Assembly: GCA_037042185.1 (NCBI GenBank)
Contig: JAXQJY010000029.1
Coordinates: 1,240,001-1,304,000, forward strand
From: Sordariomycetes sp. S80-01Y
Taxonomy: Eukaryota; Ascomycota; Sordariomycetes
DNA: 64,000 nt
Reading direction: 5' to 3'
In this document: in pieces, positions 43,578 through 55,658 of the stretch
Layout: every line of letters starts with the position of its first letter
How positions within the stretch are numbered: the first letter of the stretch is position 1
Translations under genes and position numbers: made by a program
The notes under the pieces: model-generated
Told to the model about the DNA's origin: nothing
Databases searched by the model: none
The model's input: only the letters and a program-made list of their open reading frames with translations

Positions 43578-44962
43578 CTACTCCAGCATTCTCGGCACAG
43601 CATGCCTGAATACTCCCTCGGGGTCATATTTCCTCTTCAGATCCTTTGCCTTCTCCCATTTGATCCCGAATATCTGTTCCGCCGTCCTGGAGCCTGGCTT
43701 TGTCAAGGGGGGATAACTCCCTCCCAGAAAACTCTCATCCCCGCTGTCCCTCAACATCCTAGCCACCTCCTCCGTCCACTTCTTCGCACCCTCCAAGCTT
43801 TCTTCTTTGGTAACCATGTCAGAGAAGGTCAGAAGACAGTGTGTACCCGCGCCAAAAGTATTCGGCGGAGCGGTCGTGTGGTCGATGGTGACCGGTGCGC
43901 ACCAGGACATGTTGACATCACCAGGCATCGTCTCCAAGGCTTTGTTGAACATCGCAGCTAGAGAAGGCGACATGTCTTTGATGTAAAAGCTGTTCTGCCC
44001 GCCCCATGGTGCGTTGTGCATGGGCACCGCTTCGAAGTGTTCTGGCACGGTCTTGCTGGCGACGGTAGACATTTGCAACGGAGGCAACCGGGCGATGAAA
44101 TTGTCGATGGCCTTCTGCCCTTTATCGTGGTCTGGAGAGGCCCATGTCGTCATTATTCCAATAATACGCGATTGGATTTGCAGGATAAATTGGTGGATAG
44201 TGAGCTCCTTTGGGATGACGAACTCTTGCTCGGCTTTGACAACGGCGTTGATGTTTTCGGGAGTACACTCGAGCATTAGCATACCAGAGAGTAACTTTCC
44301 GCTGTCAGTGGAAGATTCTTCACGTATGAGAGCCGGCTTACCTTGAACGACGGGTAGACCTTGACCGTCAACTTCGTGATGATGCCTAGATTGCCGCCCA
44401 TTCCTCTGATCCCCTCCAACATCTCCTCAGACGCCTGCACGATCTCACCCTGAGAGTTCACCACCTCGGCACCAACGATGTTCTCAAACCCCATGCCAAG
44501 CCTGTTCGTTAGGGGTCCGTACCCCCCAAGCGTCGCCCACCCGACAAAGCCCACGATCCACGTGTTACCCGTCGGCGTGACCAGGCCCTCCTTGCCGAGA
44601 GTCTCAATCAAGTCCTTAGAAATCACACCGCCGCCAACAGTGACAGTCTTTCTGTCGTCCGCAACGGTGATGGACTTGATGTCACGCATGTCAATGATCA
44701 ATCCGTCGTCGACGGCGTTGCGTCCGTAGAAGTCATTGCCGCCTGTGCGGACGGTGATCTCAACGCTGCTGGCCTTGGCCCACCTCACGATCGAGGCGAC
44801 GTGATCCACCGTCTTTGGTATGGCGATTCCGAGGGGTTTGTGCTGCTGTCCCTCATGGCCGCGGGTAGAGCGACGTTGCTTCCATTGTACGTGGGAGGGA
44901 GTGAGCAATTCGATGCCCGGGTGAGCTTCTTCAAACTTTGCAATCAGGTCGGTAGCAGTCAT
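43578..44962 (-). CDS. FAD-linked oxidoreductase, BBE/6-hydroxynicotine-oxidase-like
   Basis: Flavoprotein of the PCMH/VAO superfamily that oxidises small molecules, often in specialised metabolism. Two exons (44962-44342 and 44294-43578) give 445 residues. The acceptor at 44295 was chosen because it joins VYPSFK to LLSGMLMLEC in frame and has a CTGAC branch site. The FAD-binding PCMH domain covers about 40-205, with VGGGV and GMGGNLGIITKLTVKVYP. The C-terminal BBE element is KYDPEGVFRH. The place where most relatives have the flavin-linking His (RSGGH) reads RTGGND (Asn76). No signal peptide, so it is probably cytosolic, unlike secreted BBE-like enzymes. The substrate is unknown. Confidence 0.88.
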
Positions 44963-45454
44963 TTTTGTCGATTGCAGGAGTTTGAGTTTCGCGCAATCGA
45001 GGTCGATGCTACTTTTCAACTACTTTTCAAGGTGTTTGCCGTCTTATCCAGTGCTCGGTAACTTCGTCTGACAGCGTCGACGCTAAAGTCTCCGGGTGGT
45101 AGTTCGTTTGGGCGGCAATTGCGAGAACCGATTGTCCATGTCGATCCATCAAGCTAAAGCGGGCTTCCATTAATAGTAACTCTTCTTGGTGTAAGGAATG
45201 GACCCAAGTCCTGTCTTGCGATTTCAGCAAAAGCCGAATGCCGACCCAAGCGACCCGATTCTTGGCCAAGGATCTAGTTTCACTCCGAGTAGCCGCGGTC
45301 TTTCATGGAACACGGAAAGCTAGCTTTATTGAGTGGGATATCTCGTCGAATTATCGTGAATCGTAGCTGTTTGGTGCGTCTAAGAGCGTGGTGCGGCTGT
45401 CCTCCGCTCCTCAGACCTGTCTCTTTCGAGATCTTCGGCTGTGTGCTGGACATC
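44963..45454. other. Intergenic between divergent-end genes
   Basis: About 490 bases upstream of the FAD oxidase and downstream of the acyltransferase gene. No gene is supported. Confidence 0.5.
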
Positions 45455-47026
45455 CTACAGAGCGGGACCCTCCCACATATCCCTCCTCAGCTTCACAAAC
45501 CAGGACTGCTTGTGCGGTAGTGCAACCTGCTTCGTCCTCTCGAAGCCCGACTGCTGGAGTCTCTCCACGAACCGCTCATTGTCGACCCTCGGTTCGAGAC
45601 AAACATTCATCGTCCGATAGTCAGACGTGAACACCCAGTGGGCCAGTCCAGTCAACCACGTCGGAACACGGCCACGCGCCCACTCCTCGCCAACGAGCAC
45701 GTGCAGTCCCCGGTCGAAGTCTTGAGCATCGCCGCCTAGAGTTTGTCCCAGGATGTCTTCCTTTACCCAGTAGACCTCAAAGTATCCAAACGGCACCCCG
45801 TCCCAAAGCCCAATCACAGGAAACGAATGCGGTAGGCTCAGCGCATTGTCAAGGAAGCCGTTGTGCCAATCACCCCAGAATTTCTGCACTCGAGGATTTG
45901 ATAACCACATCTGTAGCAAGGCTGTATCGCTTAGAGTACACAGATGAGTGTTTTCTGGGGCTTTCGGTCCGCTGGGTCCAAGGTGCGGCACTGGTTTCGG
46001 CGAAGAGCTCGCCACGCGGAATGACAAAAACTGCCCAACACTAGGTATGAACCTTGCATAGAAAGTCTCCCCCATCCTAGGAGGCTTCGGTCTCAACGGG
46101 TGCCGGATTCCGTTGGTAGAGGTGTACTGTAACGGCGCCGGTGGATAGTACGTCGGTAAGTGAGACGTAGAGTAGAAAGGTCCTATCGGAAAGCTGGGGC
46201 TGTGGACCATAGTGGTCGGTATCGGCGCCCCAGGAACATCGCTCTCCAGCCTCTGATGCGCTGGCAACGGAGACTGCGAATGCGTCTGTCGATGGTGTGG
46301 TGACTCGTTCCTCGTCGGAGAACCCGGTCGGCTGCCAACAGGCGAACCCGGGAACGAAGCCAGCGCCCTGTTAGGCTGGAGGGTAAACAGGAACAGCCGT
46401 CCAGGTATTTGCCAGAACATACGCCTCGAGACGAACATGTCGTTCCAAGCATCGCCACTATCGTCCACACTCGTGCCCACGCATGTATTCTCCGACGCAA
46501 TCAGCCCCATCCTTTCCAGCTTGGGAATCAGATTCTTGCTCCTAAGCACACTCTCCCTCTGAATCTTGATCTTCCACTCGCCCTTTGGCCGCGCGTGCTC
46601 CGGTGTCCCCTTGCTCGCTTCCGTCTCCATCTGCAGGCTCGGCTCCGGCTGATGGAAGTACCAGTACAAGGTAACCCAGAGCATCATCGCAATCTGTCTC
46701 GTCGGACTGGTGGCAGGCTTAAACTCGTTGCTGCTCGGGTTCGAGATGGAGGAAATCGTGAGCGCATCGTTCTGTAGCGTTGGGTTCGTGAAGGGTTTGA
46801 CATTCTTCTTTGGCCTTAGCTGCGGCGGCAGATCATCGTCATCGTCCAGGGCAGCATCGTCCGTGAAAGCTGGGTCGTGGGTGTGCAGGATGATGTTCCA
46901 GCCAATGGGAAAGGCATGGTGATGGGCGTTGAGTTCGTGGGACTTGAAGCCCCAGCCGCCGAAGACCTTTGTCACTGTGAAGGTCTGGCCATCGGGGAGG
47001 TAGAGGGTCTGATTCTGGGGTGCCAT
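45455..47026 (-). CDS. Siderophore-type N-acyltransferase (SidF/SidL-like, GNAT fold)
   Basis: Acyltransferase of the IucB/MbtK-like group, which acylates N5-hydroxyornithine in hydroxamate siderophore synthesis. A single exon of 523 residues. The C-terminal 180 residues are the acyltransferase domain: FWGDWHNGFLDNALSLPHSFPVIGLWDGVPFGYFEVYWVKED, then the CoA-binding part GLHVLVGEEWARGRVPTWLTGLAHWVF and a final MNVCLEPRVDNERFVERLQQSGF. The N-terminal part (beta-rich, TKVFGGWGFKSHELNAH) and the long Pro/Ser-rich middle are typical of fungal members. SidF uses anhydromevalonyl-CoA and SidL uses acetyl-CoA. The sequence alone does not settle which. No siderophore synthetase lies in this window. 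Confidence 0.85.
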   Translation of the reverse strand: MAPQNQTLYLPDGQTFTVTKVFGGWGFKSHELNAHHHAFPIGWNIILHTHDPAFTDDAALDDDDDLPPQLRPKKNVKPFTNPTLQNDALTISSISNPSSNEFKPATSPTRQIAMMLWVTLYWYFHQPEPSLQMETEASKGTPEHARPKGEWKIKIQRESVLRSKNLIPKLERMGLIASENTCVGTSVDDSGDAWNDMFVSRRMFWQIPGRLFLFTLQPNRALASFPGSPVGSRPGSPTRNESPHHRQTHSQSPLPAHQRLESDVPGAPIPTTMVHSPSFPIGPFYSTSHLPTYYPPAPLQYTSTNGIRHPLRPKPPRMGETFYARFIPSVGQFLSFRVASSSPKPVPHLGPSGPKAPENTHLCTLSDTALLQMWLSNPRVQKFWGDWHNGFLDNALSLPHSFPVIGLWDGVPFGYFEVYWVKEDILGQTLGGDAQDFDRGLHVLVGEEWARGRVPTWLTGLAHWVFTSDYRTMNVCLEPRVDNERFVERLQQSGFERTKQVALPHKQSWFVKLRRDMWEGPAL

Positions 47027-47575
47027 AGCGGTAATGTCGTGACCCGTGAGTCTCGAGATGGGAGGTACGAAGTGAATCGCGGGGCAGCCCTCATACGAGT
47101 GGGGGGGTTGTGGTCTGAATTGACGTGAAGCGGGGGTTCAAAAGCTCGCACGTTGGCTGTAGAGGGACCGCGGTTGATGCAGCTGTCCTCTTCGTATCAT
47201 ATCATGGTGGATGCAGGCGTGAGGGGTTGCGTTGTTGGCGAGCTCGAGCTTCTGAGCATTTGAGCAGGGAGCTCTTAACATGATGTCAGTGTCACCTGTT
47301 TATACGCGCGATCAGGCAATGCTTTGGAGACGAGGGGGCGTGTAAATGGAGCTTATTCCATACTGTACCCAACGCCTCGCTTTGGTGCTGTCGCACAGTG
47401 CAGAAAGACTTCACACCAAGGCCGAGTCTAATCACAACCCCAGGCGTTCTAGCCTCAAGCAACCTCTCGATTGTGTCTGCATGGTCTAGAAAAGCATAGG
47501 CCCCACCAAGTCTAATCTCTTCCAACACGCTAATGGCCATGCTTGTACACACTCAGTACACATGAAGCTACACCT
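47027..47575. other. Intergenic, no gene seen
   Basis: About 550 bases between two minus-strand genes. No supported gene or RNA. Confidence 0.5.
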
Positions 47576-49070
47576 CTAATCACCGCCCCTGGAAGCCTTC
47601 TCGTCCCCTGAAGTCTTGCTGTCGACCTTCTCCGCGCTCTTACCGCCCTCTCTCTTCTCCTTGTCCTTGTCTCCCTCGCTCTTCTCGCTCTCCAATGCCT
47701 CCTTGACTTCTTCGCCACCGAGATCCTTCATCTCGTCCCACTCAACGTCGTACTCGAGAGCCACATTCCTGATCTCCCTCCTGAGGGCATTTGCTTCTTG
47801 GACGAGGTGCTCCCACTTTCCGTAGTCGAAGCCCCTGTCGTGGTACAGTGCGTTTTGGCGCCTCGAAACGGTCACGTTCATGGCGGCCTTGTAGCTCAGA
47901 TCGCGACTCATGTAAAGAAACCACAGGTAACCGCCCATGATGGTCGTCAAGCCAGCAAGGTAAGTCACCGGCTCGACCAAGTCCCAGCCAGCATCGGTGT
48001 GGAACGTGACATAGTACACCGTTCCCCACCAAGCAATCAACGCTCCCAGGCCTCCCTGCGCGATTCTGTGCGCACCTTGGTGAGCAAGCATGTCACAGTC
48101 GCTCTTGATCTTGGACATCTCGTCGATTTGCCGCGACATCTTCCTCAGCCTCAGCCGCATGTAGTAGGTTCTGTCCTTGAAACTCGGCACCGCAACCCTC
48201 AACTCGCCCGAGTGCCCTTCGATGTCGATCGCGAACTCCTTTCCCCGGGCGGCATCTCTAATGAAGTCGCCAACTTCAGTGCTCCCGCTCCACCTAACCC
48301 AATGTTGCTCGCGGTCATTGTGCTCGCCTTCCCGCCCCAGGCCGCCATAGGTTGCGACCTGGGATTTGCCGCGCGTCTCTTCAGTATCTGCCTCGGCCCG
48401 GAAAGCAATGCTGGGAATTTTCTCGTGGTCGTTGACCTGCAACGGTGGGATCTCGGCCTGGATGAGGCGTTCGAGGTACGAGAGTGGTTGCTGCGGATGC
48501 ACTAGGAGGGCCAGCGGTTCGACCTTGTCTTTGCCGTACTTTTTGCGGGCTTCCTCTTCGGGATTGATGTAGACCTGGTCGGGGTGGAAAGGAAGCGGGA
48601 GAATGAGCTTTAGCAGCCGTGTTGGCGTCGTTAACAGGCGTCCTGTCCTCGTTAGCACGGTCCGGGCAAGTCTTGACCTGAAGGCACAAACCCTTGGTAT
48701 CATCCCCACCGCTGGGGTCAGCGCTCATACTCCTCGGCTGATTCTGCTTGGCCGTGTCTTCCCTCTGCCACGGCCTATCGTCGACCTTTTTCTGCGCATC
48801 ATCGCGACTCGCAACCTGCTCCTCGGCCTGGTCGACAGACTTTTGACTTAGCTCCTTCGCTTTCCTATCAGCTCGAGCGTTCTGCGCCGAGGGTATGGTT
48901 CGAAAGCTTCGTGCCTGACCGCCCGTCAACGGGTACGCCAGTTGCGAGCTAAATCCTGCCTGCGAAGGTGGGTTGGCGCGGGAAAATGGCTGGGGGACGG
49001 TGATTTTAGAAGGGTGGTGCCGGGCGGTAGCGGGCACGCGTGTAGCGACGCGTCGAAACGCAGCATTCAT
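47576..49070 (-). CDS. mcuA: Mitochondrial calcium uniporter (MCU)
   Basis: Pore-forming subunit of the inner-membrane calcium channel. Two exons (49070-48692 and 48642-47576) give 481 residues. The intron has a GCTAAC branch site, and splicing joins DDTKG to [16 protein letters not shown]. The N terminus is an Arg-rich presequence ([12 protein letters not shown]...) followed by a polar linker. The MCU core has a coiled coil ([22 protein letters not shown]), a first helix (about 320-340), the selectivity motif [10 protein letters not shown] at about 346, and a second helix ([15 protein letters not shown]). The motif has Leu-Val where animals have Ile-Met, but the key Asp, Glu and Pro are kept. 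A charged, low-complexity tail ends the protein. The symbol is used as in Aspergillus, by family. Confidence 0.93.
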
Positions 49071-50327
49071 CGCGGCTCCTCCTCAAGATCTAAACTCGCA
49101 ATCGAGTCTTAAAGTCACCGGCTGTAAAGACTCAAGGAAAGGGAGGGTTTGGAAAGACAGTATTTGGAGACAATCGCAGAGCTGGCGGTCAGATTCGGAG
49201 CTGCCAGCGCAGCTGCAATCTGCTTCGCCCTGTTCAGAGAGGATCGGGTGACGTCAATCGCACTTCGTCCGGAGCACAAGCTACGGGACGCTTGCGCTGT
49301 CACATCCCAGTAGATGGATAAGCTTTGACAGGCCCCGAGAGCCTCTGAAACAGGACAAGACCCCAGTCCAGGATTGGCAGCGGTCACTAGCCAGGCACGC
49401 GAAATTTACTGTAGAGGGTGCTCCAAATCCGCGGAGCGCTGAGCGCTTTGCGCTTTGCTTCATGTCGTGACAGCATGCGGCTGTTCAGCTAAGGTGCAGG
49501 AATTGTGGAAACGGTGAGGTCATCTTGCTGGAGACGTTGACGACGCTCACAGCGAATGCAATCATGGTTCGACTGGAGACATCACATCTGCGACTGCAGC
49601 CAGCACGCGCAAGCAATGAGCAAGCGAGGCAAGTAAGTGAATGGCGGGATTTCGGTTGCGGGACTCCGGGAAGACACCCTAGTTGGGACGGTTCGGGATG
49701 TGGATGGCGCTGCGTCCCATCCGGAAACTTGATTTGGAGAGCCGCACTTTGGGGTGTGGTGTTGACAGCACCCACATCACGCGCCCACGAGTGATCATAC
49801 CAGATGAAGTTTACGAGCCATTCTTCGTGGGTAAGCTGGAGGCTCTATCAAAGATCAACGCGTGTACTTTTAAGTACCTCTGACCGTCGGAACTTTTCGA
49901 GGTGCGTCCTGCCTGCCTGCCTGCCTACCTGCCTAGCCACAGCACAGTTGCCAGCGTCTTGGTGTCGAGGGAGTCGCTCCCATAAAAAAAGAAAAAGAAA
50001 CAAAGTTCGACCGTCAGTTCGATAGTACGACACGGCGTTGTCCGCGAGGGTTCTTTGAATTCTCAACCGCGTGACCCAATTTCAACCCATCCCAGACGGC
50101 GTTCATTATACTTCCACCTGAACATGAGGCAAAATGTCCATCCACGGCAGGATGTTGATTGCCTCGGGTAGTTGTCAATGCGTGCTGCCTACCCACTGAC
50201 GGGTTCTGCGCAGCACCGGCCTCGTGAAATAGTTCTCATCATCGTGATTATCATTAGGCGACGTAAAATATAGCGCGGCGCTGGCTAGTGCACGATACGC
50301 CTTCCTTTGCAGTACCTGGCCATTTCT
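49071..50327. other. Intergenic, promoter of the uniporter gene
   Basis: About 1.26 kb between two minus-strand genes. It holds a CTGC/CCTG microsatellite near 49908-49934 and no supported gene. Confidence 0.5.
49908..49934. repeat. GCCT microsatellite
   Basis: About six and a half units of the tetranucleotide CCTG/GCCT, with one TACC variant unit. Short and non-coding. Confidence 0.85.
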
Positions 50328-51852
50328 TTAGGACACAGCGGTCTCTCCTTCGAGCATGATATCCCCTTGGACATCAGGTTGGTAATCGGACTTTTTAGGG
50401 GCAGGGATCTCCAAGCCGGCAGCGACAATGTTGATACGTCGGAGGCGTTCCTTAGCTTCCTCTTCGTATTTGCGGGCGACGGAGAGTGCGTTATGCTGCA
50501 TTTTGAGTCGAGGATCAGCTTGTTGGGCGACAAGAAGCTACAATCCGTCAGTAAGTGATCGTTTTGTGAGTTCCATAACAACCAACCTTCGATTTGGCAT
50601 CGATCCTTGCGTTGAGACTACCGTCACGGATCATGCCAACGAGCTCCTTCTCAATGCTCTGCCCGTTGGATGCAAACACCTCGTCCAGGCTTTGCAGCGT
50701 AACGCAAGAGAACGGGATGAAGTACTGAACAATGCACTTCCGTCGTATCAGCCCGAACAGCTCCTTGACGTGTCGCGCCAGGTATATATCCATTAGGTAG
50801 TCGGCCTCGTGCTCTGCCAAGATGGTTAGACAGTTCGAGTACCGTCCATTGACGAAGTGTGTGATTGCCTTCCGAATGTGCGGCTCATGCTCCAAGAACA
50901 CACGGAAGAACGCGTTGTCAAGGATCCTAGCCTGCAGTGCTCTCCTCTCAAGGGTCGCCAAAGCTGTCAGACCTCCATAGATGGCCACGTCGTTCGGCGT
51001 AACGATATCGTTATATGTATGCGCCGGAGCGGTCGAGTCCGTCTGGGGGAAGTACCTCGCGGCTTCCGCAAACTTTCCCAGGCCAAGATACCCAACGCCA
51101 TAGATGATCTTGACGTAGGGCTGCATGCCTCTATCCTCATCCACGCCGGATATCGCCGCAATCTTGCCTACGTTCGTCAGAACGTTTGTCCACTCTCTTC
51201 GCTGCAAGTTCACGCCGATCAACCGCTGCGAGCAGTCCATGATGTGCTTCGTGCTGCTAACTTCCTGCCTCATCTTGCCGTAGATCTCCAATGCCTCCTT
51301 TAGAAGTCCCGTCTCCTCGAGGTGATGCCCTAGGTCTTCGTATCCCATTCGTATAGACTCTTTGATCAGGTTGTTACGGTACCTGCGTAGCTCGGCTTCG
51401 AGACGGGCGGTCTCTTTCTTGTTGGCCTCTCCCTTGCTGCGGATCCAGTCCTCGTCGCGGACCGCGTCAGGATCCCCGGGGGCGGCTTTTCGAATATTAT
51501 CCCACGCATCCAGATAACGTGTCACATCGGATCCAGCTTTTGCTTCAGCAATAGCAGCTTTAAGGGCGTCGAGGGAAAGCGGGATGGAGGTTCGGCCGAT
51601 GTGGAGGAGGCGATCGAAACGAGTACGGCCTCTACAAGTTAGCGGAGGCTTTCTAGAGCTCACATATATGCGTACCTTCATAGTTTGAGATGTACGATTC
51701 GATGTCGAGCTTCGGCAGCTCTGTAAGCTATCAATATCGTGACCAGACTCAACCGCGGGGGAGGGGCAGCTCGAACCTTCGACCACAATACCGCCCTCAG
51801 CCCGCACCTGGCTGAAGAAGGCCAGAAGATCAGTCGACGGTGCCTCCATCAT
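50328..51852 (-). CDS. csn1: COP9 signalosome subunit 1 (CSN1)
   Basis: Subunit of the COP9 signalosome, which removes NEDD8 from cullins. Four exons (51852-51777, 51720-51676, 51629-50587, 50537-50328) give 457 residues. The 45-nt second exon codes PKLDIESYISNYE and joins to GRTRFDRLLHIG, the hallmark start of CSN1/Gps1. The helical RPN7 part follows (MGYEDLGHHLEETGLLKEALEIYGKMR, CSQRLIGVNLQRREW). The PCI domain has LYRRKCIVQYF-like and LDEVFASNGQSIEKELVGMIRDGSLNARIDAKS. The C-terminal exon adds the usual helical tail. The first intron has two possible donors (51776 as modelled, or one a few codons earlier), changing only a handful of residues. Two adjacent ATGs at the start are equally good. 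Confidence 0.93.
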
Positions 51853-52645
51853 CTCGGCTCGTCGCTATCTTCACCGCAAGTCGTGCGCGTAGTTGACAGC
51901 TTCACGTGGAGAGGTGAATGTTGGAGCTTGGAGCAATCACGGTCTGGAACCGCTGACGAATGAAGTCACGACGCTGAGCTTGGGAATCTGGGCTAAATGC
52001 TGGTGGGGTTACTTCAAGCTGCACGCACCGTCCTGTCTCGGCCGTGCGCATTCTTGTGATCACTGTGCAGACGTCACCCCTTTTCGGAGCCGCTTCGGCG
52101 TTTAGTCCGTTTAGAAGATCGAGACACGCCCACGGCACACCTTGACCGCGTCATCACCTACGGACCAACTGAGGCTTTACGGTGAGTGAGGCTTTTCCCG
52201 TGTGTCGCCAGTAGGAGAAATCGTCACTGAGCACAACTCGAATATGGAGCAGGTATGAGAACAACATCGTATAGCATCAAGTATCCAAAGAACACCCGGG
52301 TTTTTATCTAACGGCCAAATCGAGCGCCTCGCCAGAAACCCACCCCCTTTCTGAACACCGTGACAATGCCATCCGACCCAAAAAGCCCTCCGTTGTTGCC
52401 CCATCCACCTCCCTTCCGCGATAGACGATGATCGCCGCTTATATCCAATCGACCCCTTCACTGCCAAACCAATGGCAGTAATACTCCGAGAGCCAATGCC
52501 CAAAGGACGCCCTTTATCATATAGTAAATCGTATCCAAAATGAGTAAAAACAAAACAAACAAGTGCTAGCCGGTGTAATAAATGGAACAAGAAAGCATAT
52601 CCGTGCCGAAAGATAGGGGTATCACGCGTAACAGCCGTTGTCCGA
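51853..52645. other. Intergenic between CSN1 and the large regulator
   Basis: About 790 bases holding the CSN1 promoter and the 3' flank of the next regulator. A long open frame that overlaps the regulator's 3' end (52177-53034, minus) has no coding character. No gene is supported. Confidence 0.5.
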
Positions 52646-55600
52646 TCACATTCCCTGGAAAACACCCCTGCCCGAGCCGAAGAAAGAGCCCCAGTCCGCT
52701 TGCATGCCGTTTTCCGTAAAGATCTGGTCGATCTGCCTCTCCTGTCTTCGCGGCTGCACCCGCCTTGGCTGTTGACCAAAGGTGTGGCTGTGTAGCGAGG
52801 ACTGCGAGGACGTGGATGGCGGCTGCGAGTGTTGCTGGCCCATGTTGACATTGAAGAGATTGGGATCGTACATGGTCGAGAACTCGAGGCCCGGTTGACC
52901 TTCGGGGTGTTGAATGACGTATGGTGGCGGCTGGCCCAGTAACTGGCTGTCCATCTCCTCGAGGTTGCTAGGCATGAAGAACTGCGAGTTCTGTTGTGGT
53001 TGGCTACCCGTGGATACAGGAGGCTGGAACCCAAGTTCCATCATGGGTTGATTCGGATAGGCGAAGGGATCTTCCGAAGGGAACATGAGGTTGTCTAGCT
53101 TGTGTACAGGGTTATGGGAGTTCATGCCGTGCTGCACACCGTAAGGCTGTTGCGGCTGTGAGCTTGAGGCCGTGCTTGGAGACCCGGAGGTGGCTCGCGA
53201 AGACATGTCGAAGCCAAGCATATCTGGAGCCATGCTACCAGTGAAGCTGTGGTCCTGGTATCTGGGGTCCGTCATGTGAGCCATGGGGTCTGCCGAGCCT
53301 CTCGAAGGTGGCGTGCCGAAGGGTGGTGGTGGCCTGCCGCCATTGCGAGCACGCGCCAGCTCCTCGGTTCGCTGTGATGAAACGCTTGATTGTCGACCTG
53401 TAGAAAACATTGGGACAGGGCCAGGTTTGCCGCCCGCTGGGGCCGACCGCTTCTTGCTCGCGACCTGCTTTTGCATAGAGGGGTCGAACTTGTCAGGTAG
53501 CTGATCGAAGAGGACCTTGAGCGCATTGGAGACCTTCTCGGCAGCCAGGCTCTTATCTGCTAGCTCTGCGATCATCTGGCGGCCGGCCCGCGCATCAGCC
53601 AAGACTTCGGTAGATCCGGGCTTCTCAGGGTTCTCGATGGCGTAGAATACGAGCGAGAGAACCGCAAAAAATTCTGTGTACAGCATGAACCAGTAGGGAC
53701 CGCTAAGCACGCGCTGCTTGCGGATCTCAAGACCGATGTGAACTATGTTCCGCGATACGCTAATGGCGGCAGCCGCGCATGCGTAGGATAGCTCGTCGAT
53801 TTTGGTACCTTGACTAAGGCGAGGCGACACGTAGTGTAGGAAAGGTCGATACAGAACGAGCTGTACGTGGGCGTAGACAAACCTCAAGAGGTGGCGCACC
53901 CTGACCATCTCAATGTCACCGTCTGAGCTTGGACGCCATGTCTCGGGAAGCTTCTCAAACCACGTGTGTAAATCGGCCTCGATTTCTTTTATCCGCGTAT
54001 AGCTGATTGAATATGACGCAACCGAGGATTTGCTCTTGGAGCTCTTCGCACTCTTCACGCTTTGACCAGATCCTTTCATCGGATACACGTATTTCGTGAT
54101 CTTGGCAAGAATCTCCATCAGCCGTGTGTGCGCATTGAAGGCGACATAGAATGAGGATGGCGACCCGGGAGGTGGTTGTATGAGCATAGTGGGAGTGATG
54201 AAATCGTCGTCAAGTTCAGTGGGGTATGGCTGATCGACGTCGTCGATGTTGAGCATGAGCGGGAATCCAAGCAGTGTCGAGACGTAGATATCCATTTGTC
54301 GGATCACGTAGAATACTCGGCGTCTCGTTTCGTCTTCAATCGTGCTCATCGCCTCGTGCTGGAGGTGTCGGTGTAACCCCATGCGGAGCGCGGAGCGAAG
54401 TGCGATACCAACGAAGGCGTAGCAGGCGCTGAGGTTTGACGTAGCTTGTAGGAATAGAATAATGAAGAGGAGCGCCTGTAATGATGTGAGGTCTCGACAT
54501 TCGGTAATATCTTGCAAGAGGGCCCTAGCACTCTTGTAGTATTTCATTCTGAGATTTGTCAGTGTTTTCAGCTTGATAAAATCAAGGGACCTCTCCTTAC
54601 CCTTCATCCGTCGCTTCTTTGTGCCCCATCTTGTGAGGGCTTTCGCCGTCCAGGCTGTCATACATGCAGCCCAATGCCAAGACTGAATATACAAGACCGA
54701 GGAAATGTGTCTCTTCTTGATTCAAGCTGTCGACTGGCCGGTCATAGATCTTGTCAAGCTTCTCGTAAAAAGAAGGAAGGTGAACAATGCGGATAAGACA
54801 CGTCGCACAGCTCAACGAATAATAGCAGAGAGTCCGGGTGACCTCTTTAGATGGAAGTTCGGCATAGTTTGACACGGATGAGAAAGGAGACTGGCCAACA
54901 GGTGTTGGAGGGTCGAGGTTGGTCAAGCCAGAAGGTCGTTCGGTGCGGGTAGAAAATGGTAGTTTTGCCGAAGGCCCCAGCTTGCCCTTGAAATGCTCCT
55001 TCATGCGCTTCAAGAACATAGATCCCGAGGAGATGCCATGGAAGTCCCATCCACCCTTGTCGTCGATGTCGAGCTGACCCGCGGAGTCGATCATGGAAAC
55101 AAGCTGAGCATCGTTCGAGGAATCGGCGCTTGATGATGGTGGTGGCTGATGGTGCGGTCCGGCTTGAAGCTTCCCAGCTCGTGCGCGAGCTTGTTCTCGC
55201 GTGTGAAACTCCTGCTGGACGGCGGGATCGAGGTTTGGATCGGCGAGGTCGACGTCGGGCATAAACTTGCGGAGAAGCGTTTCGGCGCGTTGTAAGCGGC
55301 CCTCGAGGGCTTCGATATACTGGGGTGCCGGGTTTCGCCTGCGATTTGAGGGCTTGTCGTATGTACATTCTGCGCGCAACGGTCAACGATCTGATGGGCA
55401 TGTAACGAGGCATATCGGCTTCCGTCTGGACTTACCGTAGCTATACACTGAACAGTGGGTACATGGCTGTTTGCCATCGCACTTGATCTTCTTCCGACGA
55501 CATTCGTCGCAGGCGCGTGTGACTCGTCGTCGTTTCTGGATGGGTGCTGAGGGCGCGTCGGGGTTGTGCTCTTGCTCAGAGTCGCTGGCGCCAGGAGACG

Positions 55601-55658
55601 CGGCGCCACCATGGCCAGACCAGTCATGGCCTGATAAGCCGCCGTCGTCTTCTGACAT
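52646..55658 (-). CDS. Large Zn2Cys6 transcription factor with fungal_trans domain
   Basis: Nuclear regulator of 964 residues from three exons (55658-55436, 55369-54601, 54548-52646). The N terminus is acidic ([10 protein letters not shown]), then basic ([21 protein letters not shown]). The zinc cluster is completed across the first intron ([13 protein letters not shown]). A coiled coil follows ([20 protein letters not shown]). The middle homology domain spans about 260-640 with [48 protein letters not shown]. The C-terminal 300 residues are Gln/Pro/Ser-rich, ending [17 protein letters not shown], like an activation tail. The layout resembles conserved ascomycete regulators of the ASG1/CLTA1 kind, but I do not assign a name. 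The 3.2-kb empty upstream region fits a heavily regulated gene. Confidence 0.92.

Noticed and set aside
52177-53034. Minus-strand open frame of 285 codons overlapping the 3' end of the large regulator
   Set aside because: It overlaps the real coding frame in another phase, and its protein is Arg/Ser-rich without any motif.
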